Assembly: GCF_041447285.1 (NCBI RefSeq)
Contig: NZ_JBGMEB010000015.1
Span: forward strand, 56,021 to 120,020
Length of the DNA: 64,000 nt
DNA from: Methanomethylovorans sp041447285
GTDB taxonomy: Archaea; Halobacteriota; Methanosarcinia; Methanosarcinales; Methanosarcinaceae
Reading direction: 5' to 3'
The notes beneath the pieces were generated by a model. That model was given only the letters and a program-made list of their open reading frames with translations. It was not told where the DNA came from and made no database searches. A program made the position numbers and the translations under genes. Positions 1 through 8,239 of the stretch are shown one piece after another (the first letter of the stretch is position 1; each line of letters begins with the position of its first letter).

Positions 1-750
1 CTTGAAGGGGTTGACGCTATTATAGGCCTTCATATTTTCGGGGATGTAGATGCAGGAACAGTACGTTTTTGTCCCGGGCATTTTATGGCAAGTTCCAATG
101 ATTTCACTATTAAGCTCATAGGCAAAGGTGGCCATGTTTCTACGCCAGAGTATTGTATAAATCCAATCAGTATGGCAGCAGCCCTGATCTGTAGGGCTGC
201 CCAGGTGGTTGGTAGACAAGTAAATCCTTCAAAGCATGTTTTCGGCTTTGGCATGTTGAAGGGAGGCACTCGCTTTAACATCATCCCGGACGAAGTGCAG
301 ATATCCGGAAGCTTCAGGACATTCAATGAAAAGGATACAGAAACCATTGACAATGTTCTAGAAGAAATGTTGAATTCTATTATGGAAGAATATACAAGTG
401 AATACTTTGAATGTGTGCCTTCTTATGAGCTGGATATCTCTCATGGTTATCCTGTACTTGTGAACCATCCAAAGTTCACAGCAGCAGCAGGCAACATGTT
501 AAGGGGAGCATTTACCAATGTAGAAGATAATGCCTCTCCGATATTTGGCTCTGAGGACTTTGCCTATTATTTGTGCCATGTGCCAGGTATGTTTCTTTTC
601 CTTGGGACGAGAAATCTGGAAAAAAGCATTAAGGATATCAATCATTCCAGCAGTTTTGATATAGATGAGGATGTACTAATCCAGGGGGTTCAAGTACTTA
701 GTTCCATTGCACTTGATTTCCTGAAAAGTCCGGGAGACTATATTGCGTGA
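1..750 (+). CDS. M20 family metallopeptidase / amidohydrolase, C-terminal part
   Basis: The reading frame is open from the first base, so the gene starts upstream of the window; the internal ATG at 85 is not the start. The visible part begins just before a G-L-H-I-F motif, which carries a metal-ligand histidine in M20D (hippurate hydrolase / IAA-amino acid hydrolase-like) enzymes, and continues through the dimerisation-domain region to a G-S-E-D-F-A-Y-Y motif near the C-terminus that is typical of the catalytic lobe. The family hydrolyses N-acyl amino acids or related amides in the cytoplasm with two divalent metals. The substrate cannot be told from the sequence. The stop overlaps the start of the following acetyltransferase, so the two are probably cotranscribed; an acyl-amino-acid deacylase next to an N-acyltransferase is a sensible pairing, but that link is inference. 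Confidence 0.88.
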   Translation, partial: LEGVDAIIGLHIFGDVDAGTVRFCPGHFMASSNDFTIKLIGKGGHVSTPEYCINPISMAAALICRAAQVVGRQVNPSKHVFGFGMLKGGTRFNIIPDEVQISGSFRTFNEKDTETIDNVLEEMLNSIMEEYTSEYFECVPSYELDISHGYPVLVNHPKFTAAAGNMLRGAFTNVEDNASPIFGSEDFAYYLCHVPGMFLFLGTRNLEKSIKDINHSSSFDIDEDVLIQGVQVLSSIALDFLKSPGDYIA

Positions 751-1187
751 TGATACGGGTTTTCTTGCCTTCTATGAGCTCTCCTGTGAAAGACTTCGTT
801 GTTGGGGTTCTGGCTTCAGAGGGTTTTGTGTACGATCTGGAAAAGGATCTTGATCTCGATGATATTGCTGCAAATTATCTTCAAAACGGAGGCATCTTCT
901 TTGTAGCTTTCATAAACGACATAATTGTGGGCACATGCGCTGTCAAAAAGAAAAGTTCTGATAAATGTGAGATCAAGAGACTTTATGTTCATAAGGATTT
1001 TCGAAATATGGGAATCGGTTCTTCATTGTTGCAGAAAGCTCTTGAATTTGCAACTGAACGCTATAAAACAGCAACCCTGAAAACTGATACTTCTCTGAAG
1101 CCAGCTATTAAGTTGTACTTAAAGACTGGTTTTTCTGTAATAAAAGAGGAAAACAGGGTAGTGTATCTTAAAAAAGAATTGAATTAA
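747..1187 (+). CDS. GNAT family N-acetyltransferase
   Basis: About 146 residues, the usual size of a single GNAT domain. The acetyl-CoA binding motif A is visible as R-N-M-G-I-G-S-S-L-L around residues 86-95, preceded by a beta strand ending I-K-R-L-Y-V, and followed by the G-F-S-V strand near the C-terminus. The family transfers an acetyl group from acetyl-CoA to an amine; the acceptor is unknown. The start can be GTG at 747 or ATG at 750; either overlaps the stop of the upstream M20 amidohydrolase, which argues for translational coupling. Confidence 0.85.
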   Translation: MMIRVFLPSMSSPVKDFVVGVLASEGFVYDLEKDLDLDDIAANYLQNGGIFFVAFINDIIVGTCAVKKKSSDKCEIKRLYVHKDFRNMGIGSSLLQKALEFATERYKTATLKTDTSLKPAIKLYLKTGFSVIKEENRVVYLKKELN

Positions 1188-1196
1188 AAAAGTACT

Positions 1197-1649
1197 TTAC
1201 TCAATGGTTTTCATCAGAGCTATCTCGTCACAGTCCGGGAATTTCGGGCAGTTTATGCAGCCACTCCATACTTTATGGGGAAGTGTTGATTTGTCCACCC
1301 TGACAAACCCATGCTTTTCAAAAAATTCGGGAACGTATGTAAGCGTAAATATTTTCTTTACCTGTAACTGGTGTGCATCTCCCATGCACGCATCAAGCAA
1401 CTGGGACCCAATTCCTTTTCTTGCATATTCTGGCTTGACCGCAAAGGAAAGTACCTCTGCCAGATCTTCCCAGACCACTTGCAGGGCGCAGCATCCGATT
1501 ACTTCGCCATCTTTTTCGTATACGTAGAAGCTACGGATGTATTGATATAACTCATTATATGAACGGGGAAGCATCTTCTCCTGCTTTGCATATGCATTAA
1601 TGATGTTCTTCATTGCCTCGACATCTTTTACAGTGGCCTTTCGGATCAT
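1197..1649 (-). CDS. GNAT family N-acetyltransferase, ArgA-like
   Basis: A 150-residue GNAT protein. Motif A reads Y-A-R-K-G-I-G-S-Q-L-L around residues 79-89. The N-terminal I-R-K-A-T-V-K-D-V and the central W-E-D-L-A-E-V-L-S-F-A-V segment resemble the acetyltransferase domain of short N-acetylglutamate synthases. A Cys-containing tail (C-I-N-C-P-K-F-P-D-C) near residues 131-140 is typical of this archaeal/bacterial subgroup. Acetylation of glutamate for arginine synthesis is therefore plausible, but the family also covers other acceptors. It is convergent with the preceding acetyltransferase, with only 9 bp between their stops. Confidence 0.8.
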   Translation of the reverse strand: MIRKATVKDVEAMKNIINAYAKQEKMLPRSYNELYQYIRSFYVYEKDGEVIGCCALQVVWEDLAEVLSFAVKPEYARKGIGSQLLDACMGDAHQLQVKKIFTLTYVPEFFEKHGFVRVDKSTLPHKVWSGCINCPKFPDCDEIALMKTIE

Positions 1650-1692
1650 TAGATGATTCTCCTTGATCTGATAATGTTAGAAAAGAGTATAA

Positions 1693-1767
1693 CGAGCGTG
1701 AAGGGATTTGAACCCCTGGCTTGCAGCTTAGGAGGCTGCCGCCATATCCTGGCTAGGCCACACGCTC
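1693..1767 (-). tRNA. tRNA-Arg (anticodon CCU)
   Basis: Read on the minus strand, the sequence folds as a cloverleaf: acceptor stem GAGCGTG with CACGCTC, an anticodon stem GCAGC/GCTGC enclosing the loop CTCCTAA, and a T arm with loop TTCAAAT between AGGGG and CCCTT. Loop positions 34-36 are CCT, which reads the arginine codon AGG. The discriminator base is G at 1693. There is no intron and no encoded CCA. The gene sits alone between the ArgA-like acetyltransferase and a lipoprotein gene. Confidence 0.93.
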
Positions 1768-1814
1768 TCTTTGACTTTCACTCTCCTAATAACATTCAAT
1801 ATCTTAAATCTATT

Positions 1815-1830
1815 GGTACGATATTGTACC
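1815..1830. promoter_or_regulatory. Inverted repeat GGTAC-N6-GTACC upstream of tRNA-Arg
   Basis: A perfect 5-bp inverted repeat with a 6-bp spacer. It lies about 48 bp upstream of the tRNA-Arg 5' end and about 175 bp upstream of the divergently oriented lipoprotein gene. It resembles a protein-binding dyad; it is close to, but differs in spacing from, the GGTA-N6-TACC element reported for NrpR in Methanosarcina. Function unknown. Confidence 0.3.
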
Positions 1831-2005
1831 ATTCATAGTTATCTGTTTCTAATACTATATCCGGTTTCTGTTTTTGTTTTGTTTACGATTATTTTATTTC
1901 TTGAATTCGGTATTTCATATTGAAAACCTTCGGACTTTTAGCAATTGCTATATATCCAGAATTATATGTATATGTAATATACTAATCTATTATAGGGGAC
2001 ATCGG

Positions 2006-2485
2006 ATGAAATCAAAATATTTACTCATATTTATCGTTGCACTTGCAATTGCGATATCGGGATGCTCATGCCCGGCAACCCCCGAATCTAATAATTCTTC
2101 CAACACAAGTCAAAACCAGACAACTGGTGTGGGAGGTACTGACGAAGGGGACTTTATAATCGGTGTGGCATCTGTTGATACTGTACAGGCATTGGTAATG
2201 GAGTCTTTCCCTGTACAGGTGAGTGTGGAAGCTACGGGTTATCTTCCCGACGGTTGCACAGAAATTGGTAATGTCACCACAAAGAAGGATGGAAACAAAT
2301 TCTATGTGGAGATAAGCACAGTCCGTCCCAGGGATGCATTATGCACACAGGCATTGGTGCCTTTCACGAAGTCTGTGCCTCTTGATGTGTATGGTCTGGA
2401 AAAGGGTGTGTATACTGTAGATGTGAACGGTCAGACAACATCTTTTGAACTATCTGTTGATAATATCCTTTCAGATACTAACTAA
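2006..2485 (+). CDS. Putative secreted lipoprotein of unknown function
   Basis: 159 residues from the ATG at 2006, preceded by AGGGGA. An earlier in-frame ATG at 1874 would add 44 residues in front of the signal peptide and is unlikely. Residues 1-20 form a signal sequence (M-K-S-K followed by a hydrophobic run) ending in a lipobox-like I-S-G-C-S-C, so the protein is probably lipid-anchored on the outer face of the membrane. A Ser/Asn/Thr-rich linker follows. The C-terminal part is a beta-rich domain without recognisable catalytic residues; its pattern (P-V-Q-V-S-V-E-A-T-G-Y-L-P-D-G-C) resembles small secreted domains common in Methanosarcinaceae. No functional assignment is possible. Confidence 0.75.
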   Translation: MKSKYLLIFIVALAIAISGCSCPATPESNNSSNTSQNQTTGVGGTDEGDFIIGVASVDTVQALVMESFPVQVSVEATGYLPDGCTEIGNVTTKKDGNKFYVEISTVRPRDALCTQALVPFTKSVPLDVYGLEKGVYTVDVNGQTTSFELSVDNILSDTN

Positions 2486-2543
2486 AAATGTGGCCTGTGA
2501 GTTATGGCTACATATTTATTTTGTTTTCCAGGTCGCTATACAG

Positions 2544-3443
2544 TCAATTACTTTCTATCAGCGCGGCAAGCTTCTCTGAAAATTCCTTATTCTTTACAGC
2601 ATTCAGGTGAATACCAAGCATTTCAGGAGTAAATCCCAAGGCGAGACCTAGAAGCTGAGTATAATGCAACACTGGTATGTCATATGTCTTACTGAATGTT
2701 TTTTCAATTTCCAGCTGTCCTGCATCCAGCTGCATGTGGCAGAATGGGCATGCATTGACTATACAATCAACTCCCGATTCTTTTATCCTTGACAATTTAT
2801 GCTCGGCCATCGCAAGTGACCTTTCTTTAAGCCCAGATCTCATCCCTCCTCCGGCCCCACAGCATTCCATCTTATCAGAGTATTCAACACTCATGCAACC
2901 GGTAGCTTCCACAAGTTCATCAAAGAAACTGGGTCTCTCAAAACTGCCAAGTCCTCTTTCTCTGGAGGGTTTTATGAGATGGCATCCATAGTGCACTGCT
3001 ACTTTAAGGCCAAGAGGCTTCTCGACAGCATCCTTTATCTTCTCAGGCCCAACATCCGAATAGAGGAATTCAGTTATATGACGTACATCGATTGTCCCTT
3101 TAAACTGGCGTCCGATCTCTCCCAGTTTTTCATTGGTACTTGTTTTAAGCTCGTCATTTTCTTTCAATGTTCGGTTCGCATCTGCCAGCGATCCAAAACA
3201 ACCGTTACAGATAGTAAGAACATCTCGTTGTATACCTTCTCCGAGGGTAAGGTTACGCCCTGCTACTGCCAGCCAGGTAGGGCTATCAAATGAACGGAAA
3301 ACTCCGGGTGCAGGACAGCAGGAAGCTCCGGGTAAGTCAGCACAGTCAATATCCAGCTTCGCAAGACATAATCTGGTGGCCATTTCAATACCCGGATATC
3401 TGTTAGGGATGACGCATCCCAAAAAAAGTGCCAATTGTAGCAT
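2544..3443 (-). CDS. hdrB: CoB-CoM heterodisulfide reductase subunit B (HdrB-type)
   Basis: 299 residues with two CCG domains, the hallmark of HdrB, which holds the noncubane [4Fe-4S] clusters that reduce the CoM-S-S-CoB heterodisulfide in the last step of methanogenesis. The first CCG set includes C-C-P-A-P-G and C-N-G-C; the second includes H-Y-G-C-H, C-C-G-A-G-G-G and C-P-F-C-H. Length is normal for the family. It lies 12 bp downstream of hdrC on the same strand, with an AGGAGA ribosome binding site. No hdrA is visible nearby, so the pair is a stand-alone hdrCB like those that work with a separately encoded HdrA in methylotrophic Methanosarcinales. Whether it acts on CoM-S-S-CoB or a related disulfide is inferred from family membership. 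Confidence 0.9.
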   Translation of the reverse strand: MLQLALFLGCVIPNRYPGIEMATRLCLAKLDIDCADLPGASCCPAPGVFRSFDSPTWLAVAGRNLTLGEGIQRDVLTICNGCFGSLADANRTLKENDELKTSTNEKLGEIGRQFKGTIDVRHITEFLYSDVGPEKIKDAVEKPLGLKVAVHYGCHLIKPSRERGLGSFERPSFFDELVEATGCMSVEYSDKMECCGAGGGMRSGLKERSLAMAEHKLSRIKESGVDCIVNACPFCHMQLDAGQLEIEKTFSKTYDIPVLHYTQLLGLALGFTPEMLGIHLNAVKNKEFSEKLAALIESN

Positions 3444-3455
3444 TTTATCTCCTGT

Positions 3456-3944
3456 TCATGTATGTTGATCTGTGATCTCAGCTAACTTACAGACCTCTAA
3501 CAGTGTTTTAAGCTCATCTAAGGCATCAGAGTACTTATGCACTGTTTCAGGAAGCATTTCAAGCCCCAGTTCTTCTCGTTTTTTAATATTAACTTCATCA
3601 ATAGGCACTGCGTGTCCGTACTGTAAGAACAGTTTTATTACTTGCCTGTGTTCGGGCAGCATGATTCCTTCATGGGCTGCAATGGAGCGGATCTTCAGAA
3701 TAGCATCTACTATATCAATGCGACGTGGGCAGCGTTCCTGACAATTATAGCAGGTAGTACACATCCATAGTTCATTATCTTCAAGTACATCTCTGGACCT
3801 TATGGCACGCTTGACGAGCTTGCGCACATTCAGGCTTGTGTGGCGGCCAGAAGGGCAGCTACCGGTACACATTCCACATTGCATGCACTTCAATATGTCG
3901 ATACCTGCTTCTTTCAGTTGGCTCTGTACATCATTCCCATTCAT
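3456..3944 (-). CDS. hdrC: CoB-CoM heterodisulfide reductase subunit C (HdrC-type)
   Basis: 162 residues with two classical [4Fe-4S] binding motifs: C-M-Q-C-G-M-C-T-G-S-C-P around residues 20-31 and C-T-T-C-Y-N-C-Q-E-R-C-P around residues 62-73. This is the HdrC pattern; the subunit passes electrons to HdrB. The C-terminal third has no further cysteine motif. It is the first gene of a two-gene operon with hdrB, and a TATA-like ttataaac lies about 30 bp upstream of the start. Confidence 0.9.
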   Translation of the reverse strand: MNGNDVQSQLKEAGIDILKCMQCGMCTGSCPSGRHTSLNVRKLVKRAIRSRDVLEDNELWMCTTCYNCQERCPRRIDIVDAILKIRSIAAHEGIMLPEHRQVIKLFLQYGHAVPIDEVNIKKREELGLEMLPETVHKYSDALDELKTLLEVCKLAEITDQHT

Positions 3945-4089
3945 GTTCTTTCACTAATGTATATTCTATTCCTTATAAACTGTTCCTGAACAATCGATTT
4001 GTTCCTTTTGGCGGGTTAGTTTTATTTTCTGCAACATCAATTCTCTTTATGTTTGATTGGTTTTCCTTTTTCCAATACAAATAGGAAAG

Positions 4090-4121
4090 TTTATATGTGA
4101 TGTGCTAGGTAATAGGCTACT
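4090..4121 (+). promoter_or_regulatory. glnA1 promoter with NrpR-like operator
   Basis: A TATA box (TTTATATG, 4090-4097) lies about 50 bp before the glnA1 start. Just downstream, at the expected transcription start, is GGTA-ATAGGC-TACT (4108-4121), one base away from the GGTA-N6-TACC operator described for NrpR in Methanosarcina. An nrpR gene lies at about 35 kb in this window. The match is by eye and imperfect. Confidence 0.4.
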
Positions 4122-4143
4122 CAATACCTAAGAGGTTATAGGA

Positions 4144-5481
4144 ATGGCAGAAAAAGCAATGACCAAAGAGGAAGTGCTGCAAGCAGTTGCAGAGAATGAT
4201 GTAAAGTTCATAAGAACACAGTTTACCGACACTCTCGGTATCATTAAAAGCTGGGCAATTCCCGCAGAGGATCTCGAAGGAGCTTTCAAGAACGGTGTTA
4301 TGTTTGACGGTTCCTCTATCGAGGGTTTCACAAGGATTGAAGAGTCCGACATGATGCTCATGCCTGACCCCTCTACATTCAGGATACTTCCATGGAGGCC
4401 AAAGGAAGGCGCAGTAGCACGTATAATTGGTGATGTAAAGAGACCCGACGGTACTCCTTTCGAGGGTGACCCAAGATACGTGCTGAAGAGAGCCATGGAA
4501 GATGCTGCAAAAATGGGATACACAATGAACGTAGGCCCAGAGCTCGAGTTCTTCTTGTTTAAACTAGATGCTGATGGAAACCCCACTACACACCTTACAG
4601 ACCAGGGTGGATACTTCGACTTTGCACCTCTTGACAAAGCACAGGATGTCAGGAGAGATATCGACTTCGCACTTGAAGCGATGGGTTTCAAGCTGGAAGC
4701 TTCCCACCACGAAGTTGCTCCTTCACAGCATGAGATCAACTTCAGGTTCGGTGACATGCTTTCCACAGCCGATAAGGTAATTACCTTCAAGTATGTTGCA
4801 AAATCCATTGCGTATCACAAGGGATACTATATAACCTTCATGCCAAAACCCCTGTTCGGTGTGAACGGTTCAGGTATGCACACTAACCAGTCTTTGATGA
4901 AGGACGGCAAGAATGCCTTCTATGATGCAGATGCTCCAAATGGCTTGTCACAGACATCCATGTATTACATAGGTGGTATACTGAAACACATCAGAGAGTT
5001 TGCCGCAGTTACCAACTCAACTGTAAACTCTTACAAGAGGCTTGTTCCAGGATATGAAGCCCCTATCTATGTAACATGGTCTGCTTCTAACAGAAGCTCA
5101 CTTATCAGGATCCCAGCCACAAGAGGCATGGGTACAAGGGTTGAGCTGAGGTGCCCAGACCCTGCATGTAACCCATACCTGTCATTTGCTCTGATGCTGC
5201 GCGCTGGTCTTGACGGTATAAAGAACAAGATCGAGCCACCAGAGGCAACAAATGTCAACATCTTCAAGCTCGGTGATGAAGAGCGTGCCAAGAGAGGCAT
5301 CATGTCACTTCCAGGCAGCCTGAAAGAGTCTCTTGATCTCATGCGTGCCAGCGAGTTCACAAAAGACGCTCTTGGTGAGCACGTATTCAACAGTTTCCTT
5401 AAGGCAAAGACTGCCGAATGGGATTCATACAAGGCACAGGTTCACCAGTGGGAACTGGACAACTATCTAAGCATACTGTAA
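4144..5481 (+). CDS. glnA: Glutamine synthetase, type I
   Basis: 445 residues, the normal length of GSI. The enzyme makes glutamine from glutamate, ammonia and ATP in the cytoplasm. Signature segments are intact: F-D-G-S-S-I-E-G-F near residue 57, G-P-E-L-E-F-F near 124, N-G-S-G-M-H near 242 (ammonia/ATP site) and N-S-Y-K-R-L-V-P-G-Y-E-A-P near 300. The start at 4144 follows AGAGG. It is monocistronic, with a hairpin over its stop codon, and is followed by the glutamate synthase operon, so the two arms of the GS-GOGAT cycle are adjacent. Control by NrpR is suggested by the promoter. Second copy: 10655-11983. Confidence 0.96.
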   Translation: MAEKAMTKEEVLQAVAENDVKFIRTQFTDTLGIIKSWAIPAEDLEGAFKNGVMFDGSSIEGFTRIEESDMMLMPDPSTFRILPWRPKEGAVARIIGDVKRPDGTPFEGDPRYVLKRAMEDAAKMGYTMNVGPELEFFLFKLDADGNPTTHLTDQGGYFDFAPLDKAQDVRRDIDFALEAMGFKLEASHHEVAPSQHEINFRFGDMLSTADKVITFKYVAKSIAYHKGYYITFMPKPLFGVNGSGMHTNQSLMKDGKNAFYDADAPNGLSQTSMYYIGGILKHIREFAAVTNSTVNSYKRLVPGYEAPIYVTWSASNRSSLIRIPATRGMGTRVELRCPDPACNPYLSFALMLRAGLDGIKNKIEPPEATNVNIFKLGDEERAKRGIMSLPGSLKESLDLMRASEFTKDALGEHVFNSFLKAKTAEWDSYKAQVHQWELDNYLSIL

Positions 5482-5496
5482 GGGAACCATCCCTTA
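5479..5496 (+). terminator. Hairpin over the glnA1 stop codon
   Basis: A perfect 7-bp stem (TAAGGGA / TCCCTTA) with a 4-base loop that includes the glnA1 stop codon and is followed by an A/T-rich run. It is a candidate 3' end or mRNA-stability structure. Confidence 0.4.
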
Positions 5497-5676
5497 CATT
5501 TAACTTTATTAAAATGTCCTTATGGACGTTAGTTGCCAATTACTTTCGAGTTGGCTTTCTTCAATTGGAGATCGCTCCCGATGGACGACGGGGGTAAGTC
5601 TTTTATGGACGTTTGCATGGTTAAGTCTACAAAAGTCAATTGATATATCTCCAAAAAACAATTCTTAGTGGTTAAT

Positions 5677-6729
5677 ATGTGCGGAATTATAGGCGTAATA
5701 GACCGGAGCAGGTCTGGAATGGACGGCTCAGGTATTAAAAAGGCCCTCAGCCTAATGAATGAACGAGGAAGTGGAGAAGGTGCGGGTTATGTAGCTTATG
5801 GCATATATCCCGATTTCCCAGATTGTTATGCTCTTCATGTTTTCTATGACAATCTCATAGAGCCTAAAAAGAAGGTAGATGATCTGCTGGAAAAGTGGGG
5901 ACGTATAATCCATCAGGAAGAGATCCCCACCTATGAACAACCGGGTTTGAAAAAGCAGCATATACCATGGCGGTATTTCTACAGGCCTCACAAAGATCTT
6001 ATGGTAGGTAGTTCTACACCCGAAGACGACCTTGTGAAGACTCTGGTGATGGATATCAACTCCCGTATAGAGGGTGCTCTGGTATTTTCTTCAGGTATCA
6101 ATATGGGTGTGTTCAAAGCCGCTGGCTGGCCGGAAGATGTTGCAGATTTCTATCGTATACAGGATTACAAGGGCTATATATGGCTTGCACATAACCGTTA
6201 TCCGACAAATACTCCCGGATGGTGGGGTGGAGCTCATCCTTTTAATCTCCTTGACTGGTCAGTGGTTCACAATGGTGAGATCACTTCTTATGGTACTAAC
6301 AAGAGGTATGTGGAAAGCAATGGGTACAAGTGCACAATGTTCACAGATACTGAAGTTGTAGCTTATCTGTTTGACCTTCTTGGGCGCCGTCATGGTCTGT
6401 CGGGTGACATGGTTGTCAAGGCGTTAGCTCCTCCTTTCTGGGATGAGATCGATGAAATGCCTGAAAGAGAACAGAAGATCAATCATGCAATGCGCCTCAC
6501 ATACGGGGCTGCCCAGATGAATGGACCTTTCGCCATAGTTGTAGCTACGAATCAGGGAATAGTAGGTTTTACTGACCGTATCAAGCTTCGTCCAATGGTA
6601 GTTGGGGAAAACGGCGATAAACTTTATATTTCGAGTGAAGAAGCTGCTATTAGAATTATGGATCCAAATGTGCAGAATATCCATATGCCCAGAGCAGGCG
6701 AACCAGTTATAGGGAGGGTTATTGCATGA
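5677..6729 (+). CDS. Glutamate synthase, glutamine amidotransferase (class II) subunit
   Basis: 350 residues. The start is set at ATG 5677 rather than the GTG at 5668 because class II amidotransferases need cysteine as residue 2 (M-C-G-I-I-G) to act as the N-terminal nucleophile after Met removal. N-terminal nucleophile-fold motifs follow: H-N-R-Y-P-T-N-T-P near residue 172 and H-N-G-E-I near 203. In split archaeal glutamate synthases this subunit releases ammonia from glutamine and channels it to the FMN core. It is the first of four tightly packed genes; its stop overlaps the next start. Confidence 0.92.
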   Translation: MCGIIGVIDRSRSGMDGSGIKKALSLMNERGSGEGAGYVAYGIYPDFPDCYALHVFYDNLIEPKKKVDDLLEKWGRIIHQEEIPTYEQPGLKKQHIPWRYFYRPHKDLMVGSSTPEDDLVKTLVMDINSRIEGALVFSSGINMGVFKAAGWPEDVADFYRIQDYKGYIWLAHNRYPTNTPGWWGGAHPFNLLDWSVVHNGEITSYGTNKRYVESNGYKCTMFTDTEVVAYLFDLLGRRHGLSGDMVVKALAPPFWDEIDEMPEREQKINHAMRLTYGAAQMNGPFAIVVATNQGIVGFTDRIKLRPMVVGENGDKLYISSEEAAIRIMDPNVQNIHMPRAGEPVIGRVIA

Positions 6730-8237
6730 CCCTTGGAAGTGTGCCAATGCGCTATAAGGTCAGTATTGACCGTGACCAGTGTATGCAGTGTATGCGTTGT
6801 GTGGATAATTGTTCATATGGTGTTTACAGGGTGGACGGTGACAAAATCCTTGTAGACTCCCGCAAATGTACTGCATGTCACCGTTGTATCTCCATGTGTC
6901 CCAGGGATGCGATCTCACTTCAGGAGAGACCTGTGGATTACCGCAGTCACCCACTGTGGACAGCTCAGGCCAGGGAGGATATAATCAACCAGGCTCGTAC
7001 TGGAAAGATAATCCTTGCAGGTATGGGTAATGCGCTTGATTATCCTATCATTTTCGATAAATTGGTGCTGGATGCATGCCAGGTAACTAATCCAAGTATC
7101 GATCCTTTAAGAGAGCCCATGGAGTTGCGTACATATATTGGTAAGAAGCCCTCAAGACTTGAGTTCAAAAAGAATGATCTGGGTGATGTGGAACTTGCCA
7201 CCGAACTTGCTCCCAACCTGAAACTTGAGACACCTATTATGATAGGTCACATGAGCTATGGTGCTATCAGCCTTAATGCCCAGCTAAGCATGGCAAAGGC
7301 AGTGACTGAGATGGGAACTTTCATGGGAACCGGTGAGGGTGGACTTCATAAAGCTCTGCATCCTTATCAGGACCATACCATTGTGCAGGTAGCTTCAGGC
7401 CGTTTTGGTGTAGATATTGATTACCTTGAACGTGGTGCAGCTATTGAAATAAAGATCGGCCAGGGTGCAAAGCCCGGTATAGGTGGTCATCTCCCCGGTG
7501 AAAAGGTATGTGTTGATGTATCTTGCACCCGTATGATCCCTCTTGGATCTGATGCTATCAGTCCGGCACCGCATCATGATATTTACAGTATAGAGGATCT
7601 GGCACAACTTGTCAGGAGTCTTAAAGAAGCTACTGAATGGAAAAAGCCTGTATTCGTGAAAATCGCAGCTGTGCATAACGTAGCTGCCATAGCTGCAGGT
7701 ATTGCCCGCTCTTCGGCTGATGCAGTGGTGATCGATGGTTTCCGTGGAGGTACTGGTGCAGCTCCCAAGGTGTTCAGAGATAATGTAGGTATACCCATAG
7801 AAGCTGCTATTGCAGCTGTAGACCAGAAGCTGAATGATCAGGGTGTAAGGAATGAAATCTCTATTATTGCCAGTGGAGGCATACGCAATAGCGCAGACCT
7901 TGCAAAGTCTATTGCTCTGGGAGCAGACGCAGTATACATAGGAACAGCTTCATTGATTTCTCTTGGATGCAGGGTATGTGGTAACTGCTACCGTAATCTG
8001 TGTCCATGGGGTATCGCCACCCAGAGGCAAGATCTCGTTGACCGCCTAGATCCTGAAATCGGAGCTCAGAACGTCGCCAATCTTATTCATGCCTGGACAC
8101 TGGAACTCAGTGAACTGATGGGCGCTGCTGGCTTGAATAGTATTGAAAGCCTGAGAGGTAACCGCGAACGTCTGCGTGGATATATGCTGGATGAAGGCAT
8201 GCTGAAAGTGCTTCATGTTAATTCTGTGGGGGCATAA
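6726..8237 (+). CDS. Archaeal glutamate synthase, FMN / Fe-S core subunit
   Basis: 503 residues. The N-terminus carries two ferredoxin-like [4Fe-4S] motifs (C-M-Q-C-M-R-C-V-D-N-C and C-T-A-C-H-R-C-I-S-M-C-P) before the FMN-binding TIM-barrel domain (G-H-M-S-Y-G-A-I-S near residue 176; I-A-S-G-G-I-R near 378). The core cluster motif G-C-R-V-C-G-N-C-Y-R-N-L-C-P near residue 415 is also present. It converts 2-oxoglutarate plus channelled ammonia to glutamate. The fused ferredoxin domain fits an electron donor other than NAD(P)H. It overlaps the upstream amidotransferase gene by 4 bp and is followed 2 bp later by the GXGXG subunit. Confidence 0.94.
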   Translation: MTLGSVPMRYKVSIDRDQCMQCMRCVDNCSYGVYRVDGDKILVDSRKCTACHRCISMCPRDAISLQERPVDYRSHPLWTAQAREDIINQARTGKIILAGMGNALDYPIIFDKLVLDACQVTNPSIDPLREPMELRTYIGKKPSRLEFKKNDLGDVELATELAPNLKLETPIMIGHMSYGAISLNAQLSMAKAVTEMGTFMGTGEGGLHKALHPYQDHTIVQVASGRFGVDIDYLERGAAIEIKIGQGAKPGIGGHLPGEKVCVDVSCTRMIPLGSDAISPAPHHDIYSIEDLAQLVRSLKEATEWKKPVFVKIAAVHNVAAIAAGIARSSADAVVIDGFRGGTGAAPKVFRDNVGIPIEAAIAAVDQKLNDQGVRNEISIIASGGIRNSADLAKSIALGADAVYIGTASLISLGCRVCGNCYRNLCPWGIATQRQDLVDRLDPEIGAQNVANLIHAWTLELSELMGAAGLNSIESLRGNRERLRGYMLDEGMLKVLHVNSVGA

Positions 8238-8239
8238 AA

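Noticed and set aside
1653..1838. 61-codon ORF over the tRNA-Arg gene
   Set aside because: It is the antisense reading of the tRNA.
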